This document shows positions 6,446-11,089 of a stretch of DNA of 11,089 nucleotides, in pieces (position 1 is the stretch's first letter; every line of letters begins with the position of its first letter). The notes under the pieces were generated by a model. The model was not told where the DNA came from, searched no databases, and was given only the letters and a program-made list of their open reading frames with translations. The position numbers and the translations under genes were made by a program. This DNA comes from Candidatus Roizmanbacteria bacterium (GTDB taxonomy: Bacteria; Patescibacteriota; Microgenomatia; UBA1406; GWC2-37-13): positions 1 to 11,089 of the forward strand of contig JALWZV010000074.1 of the NCBI GenBank assembly GCA_027002315.1. The letters are read 5' to 3'.

Positions 6446-7492
6446 TTAGTAAACTATCTGTTCTCCCTCACGAAGACCACTTATAATCTCAACATTTCCA
6501 TTCGCCTCCATTCCAGTTTTAACCACTCTTTTCACTCTTTTTTTCCCTCCTTCTAAAACATAAACAACTTTTTGCCTTCCAGCTGGTTTGATATAACCAA
6601 ATGGAACAAACAATACATTATCTTTTTGACGCAATGTTATACTAAAATCACCTGTCATCCCTAATTTATATCTATTAATTATCTCTTCTCCAGACAAATT
6701 TGAGTTTAAAAAGCTTATCTTAACTTCATACACAGTTCCTGTCTCTCCTGTTTTGGGGGCAAAAGAGATGTATGCAATTTTACCCTTATAATTTGCATCT
6801 GGATAAGAATCAAAAACAATACTTCCTTGCATGCCTGTCTTTAATCCAGACACCTCCGTCTGATCAGCAGAAACCGACAGATAAAGAGTGTTTGGATTAA
6901 CAACCTCAAACTCCGCTTGTGCTGGTGTTATATTTACTCCAGCATACTTTGACTCAACCCTGGTAACTATTCCTTCTATTGGTGTTGTTAGATAGGAGTA
7001 CTTTAAAGCTATATCTTGCAACTCAACATCTATTACACTGTTATCTAAAGTAAGTTGAGACTTTTCTAATACTCTTTTAATCTCATCGTCAACAACCTCA
7101 TCATCGTAATCATCCTTGGTCTGGTCAAAATCATGTCTCGTTATTCTAAAAGAGTTAAGTTTTTTTTGTAAACTCTTCTTAAGTTCTCTCGTGTCTAAAC
7201 TGGCAATTGTCTGATATTTCTTAACATAGTCTCCCTCCTTAACGCCAACCCATGACAACTTGCCAGAGGTTTTAAAGCGCAAAACTGCGTCCTCATCTGC
7301 CTTTATCTCTCCTGACAAAACCAGATCTTCCTTTAAATTCCCTCTCTTAACCACAAAGGTACCCTTACTCATTTTTTTCGCTTCCGTTGTCTTTTTTGCT
7401 CTCAAAAAAAAGAACAGGCCTAAACCAATTATTAACAAAATTGCTAAGATAAGGAATGATTTTGATGTAAAGATGTCTTTTATTTTTTTCAT
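6446..7492 (-). CDS. HlyD/MacA-like periplasmic adaptor (membrane-fusion protein)
   Basis: Adaptor subunit of the MacAB-like exporter, anchored by one N-terminal membrane helix (about 13-31, after a Lys-rich start) with the rest outside. The first lipoyl half is at about 74-100 (KTSGKLSWVGVKEGDYVKKY), followed by a short charged helical hairpin (about 102-160), the second lipoyl half (about 165-190, YLTTPIEGIVTRVES), a beta-barrel (about 202-288) and a membrane-proximal domain ending GLREGEQIVY. The 348-residue length is normal, but the hairpin is short compared with MacA proteins that reach an outer-membrane channel. No TolC-like gene is visible, which fits a cell without a classical outer membrane or a channel encoded elsewhere. 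Its ATG overlaps the marR TGA (ATGA), tying pump expression to the regulator. Confidence 0.9.
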   Translation of the reverse strand: MKKIKDIFTSKSFLILAILLIIGLGLFFFLRAKKTTEAKKMSKGTFVVKRGNLKEDLVLSGEIKADEDAVLRFKTSGKLSWVGVKEGDYVKKYQTIASLDTRELKKSLQKKLNSFRITRHDFDQTKDDYDDEVVDDEIKRVLEKSQLTLDNSVIDVELQDIALKYSYLTTPIEGIVTRVESKYAGVNITPAQAEFEVVNPNTLYLSVSADQTEVSGLKTGMQGSIVFDSYPDANYKGKIAYISFAPKTGETGTVYEVKISFLNSNLSGEEIINRYKLGMTGDFSITLRQKDNVLFVPFGYIKPAGRQKVVYVLEGGKKRVKRVVKTGMEANGNVEIISGLREGEQIVY

Positions 7493-7926
7493 AATGTTTT
7501 ACTTGGAATAACTTTCCTAAAAATTTTAATTAATGTTTGTTTATCCTTAGCTGTCAAAGAGGATAAAAGAACGTTAAATCGACGTTTTTTCTCAAATATA
7601 ATCTTCTCGACCATTCTTTTACCTTCATCTGTTAAAGTTAAATTAAGTATTCTTTTATCCTTTTTACTTTTGCTCTTCTTAAGCAAACCTAACTCTACAA
7701 GCCTCTTTACCAACACCGTTGCTGTTGGCATTGATATTCTTAAAAAGTTGGATATCTCTTTGACGTTTATATCTCGCTTTTCTTTATTGATATAAGACAA
7801 GGTGTGAAACTGTAAGATGGTAAGATTGGTAAAGTTCTCGTTAAACGAGAATCTTTCTCTCATGATTCTATACACATCGTAAATCACACTCATCAACTCT
7901 TGATCTACTCCATCACTATTCGACAT
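7489..7926 (-). CDS. MarR-family transcriptional regulator
   Basis: Winged-helix regulator, 145 residues, a usual MarR length. The recognition region is about 53-83 (INVKEISNFLRISMPTATVL, then VKRLVELGLLKK) and the wing about 84-104, with the conserved D90 and R92 of the wing tip (KDKRILNLTLTDEGKRMV). N- and C-terminal helices (about 8-27 and 104-140) should form the dimer interface. It is the first gene of the efflux operon and overlaps the membrane-fusion gene by 4 bases. A palindrome at the predicted transcription start suggests it represses its own operon and is released by a ligand, as is common in this family; the ligand may be the pump's substrate. AAGG lies only 2 bases before the ATG, too close for a good Shine-Dalgarno site. 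Confidence 0.92.
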   Translation of the reverse strand: MSNSDGVDQELMSVIYDVYRIMRERFSFNENFTNLTILQFHTLSYINKEKRDINVKEISNFLRISMPTATVLVKRLVELGLLKKSKSKKDKRILNLTLTDEGKRMVEKIIFEKKRRFNVLLSSLTAKDKQTLIKIFRKVIPSKTL

Positions 7927-7938
7927 AACCTTAAATAA

Positions 7939-7951
7939 TTAGCAATGCTAA
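7939..7951. promoter_or_regulatory. Probable MarR operator: perfect palindrome TTAGCA-A-TGCTAA
   Basis: Six-base arms around one central base form a perfect inverted repeat between the marR -10 box and the marR start codon. It covers the predicted transcription start (about 7947) and lies 12 bases upstream of the ATG. A symmetric site with this size and position is typical for a MarR dimer that blocks open-complex formation. The G+C within the arms makes chance less likely than for the surrounding AT-rich bases. Confidence 0.65.
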
Positions 7952-7953
7952 CT

Positions 7954-7983
7954 ATTTTACAGTAAACAAACTTGGAATGTCAA
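7954..7983 (-). promoter_or_regulatory. Promoter of the marR-efflux operon
   Basis: On the minus strand TTGACA (7983 to 7978) is followed after 18 bases by TAAAAT (7959 to 7954), 5/6 to the -10 consensus. The predicted start near 7947 falls in the palindrome at 7939-7951 and leaves a leader of about 20 bases. A further inverted pair, ACTTG (7970-7974) and CAAGT (7981-7985), overlaps the -35 box. The promoter lies in the 68-base gap after the PTPS-related gene. Confidence 0.65.
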
Positions 7984-7994
7984 GTCGTAATTAA

Positions 7995-9689
7995 TTAAGA
8001 TTTATTAAATCTTGTCTTAAAAGTAAAAATCAACCGCTTTAAAAAGCTAGACTTTTCAGCACAGAATAAAATAGCCAAGGCTATTAATACTAGTAAGCTC
8101 AAGATATTGGAAAATCTTTCAATAAGAGTTTGTTTATATTTTATGCTAAGAATACCACTGTGATTTAAACTCAAAATAGGTCTTCCTAATTTATCAAACT
8201 TATCTGGATGTATTTGGACATTGTCAAAAGACACTTCCCAATAAGGAGCATAGTGTATATTGACGACATGATCCCCTTTTGTTAATTTTTGATCTTTTCC
8301 AAATAAACTTTTACTTACAACCCTGTAAGGAGTTTTAATTTTTTTTGAATAAACCTTATTCAGACTCAGCCAGTATTTCAGATCAGCCTGTTGTGGCAAA
8401 TAATCAGGAATGGCGTACATAGATTTTTTCTCTATAAAAGACGGTGATAAGTATTTATTTTTGTACTCGTTTATAGTTATTGGTTTTTTATAAAAATATT
8501 TTTTATTCACAAAAAGCGTAACAAATATAATAAAAATAGATAGCAAGAAACCTGGCCTTTTTATCTTACTTAACCACAGCGCAGTAAAAAAGGACAACGG
8601 AAGCGGAGCTAAGAGTAGAAACCTCCATGGAAATTGAAAGAGAGAAAATACTGGTTTTAATAAGTACCAAACAAAATTAGAAACAGACAAAGTTAAAAAT
8701 ATTGAGGTGAGAAAAACCAGCAACATCAATAAGCTTATTTTAATTAATGTCTTTTTCTCTTTTATCTTCTTAACAAATATGTTCCAGATAAACACCAATA
8801 CTCCCACTGTTCCTAATATTAATTGTAGTTTGCCAATCTTAAAACTCATACCATCAACACAACCTTTTATAGAACCTCCATATCCCCATGGAGAGTCCCA
8901 TAACTGTCTTAAGCACAAGAAATGATCTGTAAATTTAGTTGCTCTAATCATCTCTCCAACATGCACTAACCCACTTTCAAAAATAGCAGGAATAAGAAAA
9001 TACGAGGATAATCCTAGCCCAAACAATATGCTCAAAATATTTCTTTTTTTGTTACCTAAAAGTAAGATGAAAACAAGCAACAAAGGCAAGCTTATTAATG
9101 AAAAAATGTTGTGAACAGTAAAGATAAAAGATAAAAATAGTGAGGTTAAAATGAAAACACTAATTTTCTTTGACTCAGAGTTTAGTAAAAGTAAATACAA
9201 CACGAATGGTAACAAACCAAAAAACCACACCTCACCTAAATTACCCCTCACAAAAATCTCGACGGCCAAATAAGGAGCTGTTGCATATAAAGATGCTCCA
9301 GCTAAAGAAGAATAGAAAGAAAAAAAACGATGTAGAAATAAAAAAGCTCCAACAAACCCAAGAAAAATTGCTAACAGAAAAGACAATTCTATGGCTGAAG
9401 GAATGTTAAATCCTAAAAGATTGATTATGGATGTTGCCCAAAAAGAGAAAGGTGCATAAAAATTAAAAACAGGATACCCCATATGAAAAGACATATCTGG
9501 AGCAATTCGTGGAGGAATTTTAAGATGTAACAAATTAGTACTGAACTCCTTTACTCTTGCTCCTAGGGTAACATCGTGATAGTCAAATGTGTACGAGTTT
9601 AAAGGATTAAGATTTTGAAACAAAAGGATAAAAAAAACTGAGGTTATGATTATAAACAAGATAATGTTTACTTTGTTTTTTAAGAACAT
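7995..9689 (-). CDS. PTPS-related GT-C-like polytopic membrane protein
   Basis: Large integral membrane protein of 564 residues with about 11-12 hydrophobic segments, one at the N-terminus (about 8-25) and one near the C-terminus (about 526-543). The first loop carries the pattern of the family called '6-pyruvoyl-tetrahydropterin synthase related, membrane' (PF10131-type): DYHDVTLGARVKEFS (36-50), then PPRIAPDMSFHMGYPVFNFY (59-78). FQFPWRFLLLAP (351-362) and the C-terminal soluble part (about 400-520, with YAIPDYLPQQAD at 425-436) also match my memory of this family and YfhO-like proteins. The acidic first loop and topology suggest a GT-C glycosyltransferase using a lipid-linked sugar, but activity is not proven for the family. 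The family name is misleading: I see no pterin-synthase motifs. The gene starts 12 bases after the upstream glycosyltransferase stop, so they are likely co-transcribed. AAAG before the ATG is a weak ribosome site at best. Confidence 0.8.
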   Translation of the reverse strand: MFLKNKVNIILFIIITSVFFILLFQNLNPLNSYTFDYHDVTLGARVKEFSTNLLHLKIPPRIAPDMSFHMGYPVFNFYAPFSFWATSIINLLGFNIPSAIELSFLLAIFLGFVGAFLFLHRFFSFYSSLAGASLYATAPYLAVEIFVRGNLGEVWFFGLLPFVLYLLLLNSESKKISVFILTSLFLSFIFTVHNIFSLISLPLLLVFILLLGNKKRNILSILFGLGLSSYFLIPAIFESGLVHVGEMIRATKFTDHFLCLRQLWDSPWGYGGSIKGCVDGMSFKIGKLQLILGTVGVLVFIWNIFVKKIKEKKTLIKISLLMLLVFLTSIFLTLSVSNFVWYLLKPVFSLFQFPWRFLLLAPLPLSFFTALWLSKIKRPGFLLSIFIIFVTLFVNKKYFYKKPITINEYKNKYLSPSFIEKKSMYAIPDYLPQQADLKYWLSLNKVYSKKIKTPYRVVSKSLFGKDQKLTKGDHVVNIHYAPYWEVSFDNVQIHPDKFDKLGRPILSLNHSGILSIKYKQTLIERFSNILSLLVLIALAILFCAEKSSFLKRLIFTFKTRFNKS

Positions 9690-9701
9690 CTTTAATAAAG
9701 A

Positions 9702-11089
9702 TTATTTAATAAGTTCAAAGAGATGAATACTTTTATCACCTACGCCTCGCTTGCTTACTTCCACCTCCTTAATTGGCCACTCCTGTGAAGGATTTTGATT
9801 ATGGGAAAAGACTACAAAAACATAATGATCTTTAAGGTATTTTTGATTCTCAACCAAAATCTTTTTGTCTAAAGGCCAGTACCCTTTAACCCATATATTC
9901 TTATCATTAGGAGTTAACTCTGCACTTAACATATCTCCAACTACACCAAAGTCTCCTTCTGCCAGTAAAATCACCGGCTTCTCTTTTGCATTATCACGGG
10001 CAATATTTAATATTTCCTTAATTTCCCAGCCAGCAGTTATACCCTTGACATACTGACCTTTATCTATTTCCGGAAAAGGTAGTAACTTTGGATAATATAA
10101 AATTATGTAATTAAAATATAATGGAACACACAACAAAATAATCAAACTCAAGACAGTCTTTTTTACACTCTTTAAGCTAACAAAATAGTAAGCCAAAGGA
10201 ATTAAAACCAACCCTCCCATAAACAATAAATATCTTGGAAAGACAACCTTGGCAATTAAAGAGATAGCTACGTAAGACAACAAAATCCAACCTAACCAAT
10301 AATAAAAAAGGTCTTTCTTTTTCTTAAACAACCAAAATAACCCAACCAAGAAAAAAGGTATAAAGGTCCAACCTAATTCTCCCGATACATACACTGGTAA
10401 AATTCTTATATTCTTAAAAAATACCTGAAGAGGATTATGCAACAGCTCAGACATAGTTAAAACAAAGGTGTGATTCTTCTGAGAAACAAAGTGGAAGTAA
10501 GGAGAAAGGCGTTGAATATTATAAATAATAAATGCTAACAAAGCTGAGGCTGAGTATAAAATTAAAAAGCTAACAGTATTATAAAAACGTTTTTTAATTT
10601 TCAATTTATGTTGGAAAAAAATAAAGAAGACAGCTAATCCAGACAGCAATAAAAATAACTTTACTGATGATTTTGCTAATAAAAACATCCCTGTTTCTAA
10701 ACCAAATAAAAGTGCCACTCCAAAATTAAGAGTATTAGCTAATAAGACAGAGGTAAAAAACATCCAGATAAAACCAGCATTAACCATCGAGTCTATAAGC
10801 GCCATTCTGTCATAAAACAAGAAGAAAGGTAATGTAATATACAAAAAACTCCCAATATACGCACCTTTTTTTCCAAATAAATAAAATAATGTTATAAAAA
10901 AACCAATTAAGGCTAAGAGTCCAGAAAAGACTGAGAACATTCTTCCACCTAACAAAGGATTATTCGGAAATAGCTTCAAAAACGGTATCATTCCCCACGT
11001 ATGAAGAGGTTGTCTTCCATCGGTTAAGGATATAAATCTCCATGAAGCATCATGCCAAGCTGTTTTTGCCCATCTTATATATATTCCTT
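9702..11089 (-). CDS. GT39/ArnT-like membrane glycosyltransferase (N-terminus beyond window)
   Basis: The frame stays open to the window edge, so the ATG at 10991 is internal, not the start: 32 further codons upstream read YIRWAKTAWHDASWRF, then ISLTDGRQPLHTWG, a clear match to the first loop of ArnT/PMT-like GT-C enzymes. These move a sugar from a polyprenyl-phosphate donor onto lipid or protein outside the membrane. The usual catalytic acidic pair of this loop would be expected just before the first visible codon and cannot be seen. Other supporting motifs are RQPLHTWG followed by GGRMFSVFSG, FYDRMALIDSM (visible residues 91-101) and FPRYLLFM (283-290). About nine membrane helices are followed by a soluble C-terminal domain of some 125 residues that includes YVKGITAGWEIKEI. 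The acceptor is unknown. It is followed after 12 bases by the PTPS-related gene. Confidence 0.85.
   Translation of the reverse strand, partial: GIYIRWAKTAWHDASWRFISLTDGRQPLHTWGMIPFLKLFPNNPLLGGRMFSVFSGLLALIGFFITLFYLFGKKGAYIGSFLYITLPFFLFYDRMALIDSMVNAGFIWMFFTSVLLANTLNFGVALLFGLETGMFLLAKSSVKLFLLLSGLAVFFIFFQHKLKIKKRFYNTVSFLILYSASALLAFIIYNIQRLSPYFHFVSQKNHTFVLTMSELLHNPLQVFFKNIRILPVYVSGELGWTFIPFFLVGLFWLFKKKKDLFYYWLGWILLSYVAISLIAKVVFPRYLLFMGGLVLIPLAYYFVSLKSVKKTVLSLIILLCVPLYFNYIILYYPKLLPFPEIDKGQYVKGITAGWEIKEILNIARDNAKEKPVILLAEGDFGVVGDMLSAELTPNDKNIWVKGYWPLDKKILVENQKYLKDHYVFVVFSHNQNPSQEWPIKEVEVSKRGVGDKSIHLFELIK

Noticed and set aside
6083..6556. Open frame of 157 codons on the plus strand across the ATPase and adaptor genes
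   Set aside because: It is antisense to two well-supported genes, has no family resemblance, and lacks a ribosome site or promoter.
7995..9689. 6-pyruvoyl-tetrahydropterin synthase activity
   Set aside because: The family label refers to a weak historical similarity. The protein is polytopic and lacks the zinc-binding histidines and small size of the true synthase.
10989..10991. ATG at 10991 as the start of the right-end glycosyltransferase
   Set aside because: The same frame continues to the window edge and encodes conserved first-loop sequence (YIRWAKTAWHDASWRF), so this Met is internal and the gene is 5'-partial.
1..11089. Recoded UGA (as in some Patescibacteria lineages)
   Set aside because: TGA ends amrS, the antitoxin, the permease and marR at the expected protein ends, and no in-frame TGA interrupts a conserved gene.

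Overview
This is a compact, AT-rich stretch (about one third G+C by eye) of a bacterial chromosome. Genes are packed almost end to end: no gap exceeds 70 bases, and several stops and starts overlap by 4 bases. TGA acts as a normal stop in several genes, so the code is standard. I see no RNA gene, CRISPR array, insertion sequence or phage gene. The gene set fits a Candidate Phyla Radiation (Patescibacteria) bacterium, perhaps of the Microgenomates group: a PTPS-related multi-membrane protein, GT-C glycosyltransferases, a fused Memo/AMMECR1 protein, an efflux pump with no visible outer-membrane partner, and few Shine-Dalgarno sites. This placement is an inference from gene content and composition, not from a marker gene.

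Left end (1-1273): two DNA-repair glycosylases diverge from a 28-base gap. On the minus strand is the N-terminal part of endonuclease III (nth), cut by the window edge. On the plus strand is a complete formamidopyrimidine-DNA glycosylase (mutM). Together they would remove oxidised pyrimidines and oxidised purines.

Centre left (1299-4517): the three-domain AmmeMemoRadiSam set is present but split. The radical SAM enzyme (amrS) is on the plus strand with its own -10 box and Shine-Dalgarno site. A single protein fusing the Memo-like (AmrB) and AMMECR1 (AmrA) domains is on the minus strand. Between them lies a Phd-like antitoxin / PIN-domain toxin pair with its own promoter. The toxin and amrS genes converge with one base between their stops. 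The biochemical role of the AmmeMemoRadiSam set is not established.

Centre right (4538-7983): a minus-strand operon encodes a MarR-family repressor, a HlyD/MacA-type membrane-fusion protein, a MacB-type ATPase and a MacB/FtsX-type permease. A good sigma-70-like promoter precedes marR, and a perfect 13-base palindrome sits at the predicted transcription start, so the repressor probably controls its own operon. The fused amrB-amrA gene follows 34 bases downstream and may be co-transcribed.

Right end (7995-11089): two tandem minus-strand genes encode large polytopic membrane proteins, a PTPS-related GT-C-like protein and a GT39/ArnT-like glycosyltransferase whose N-terminus is beyond the window. 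They probably decorate cell-surface glycans or proteins using lipid-linked sugars.
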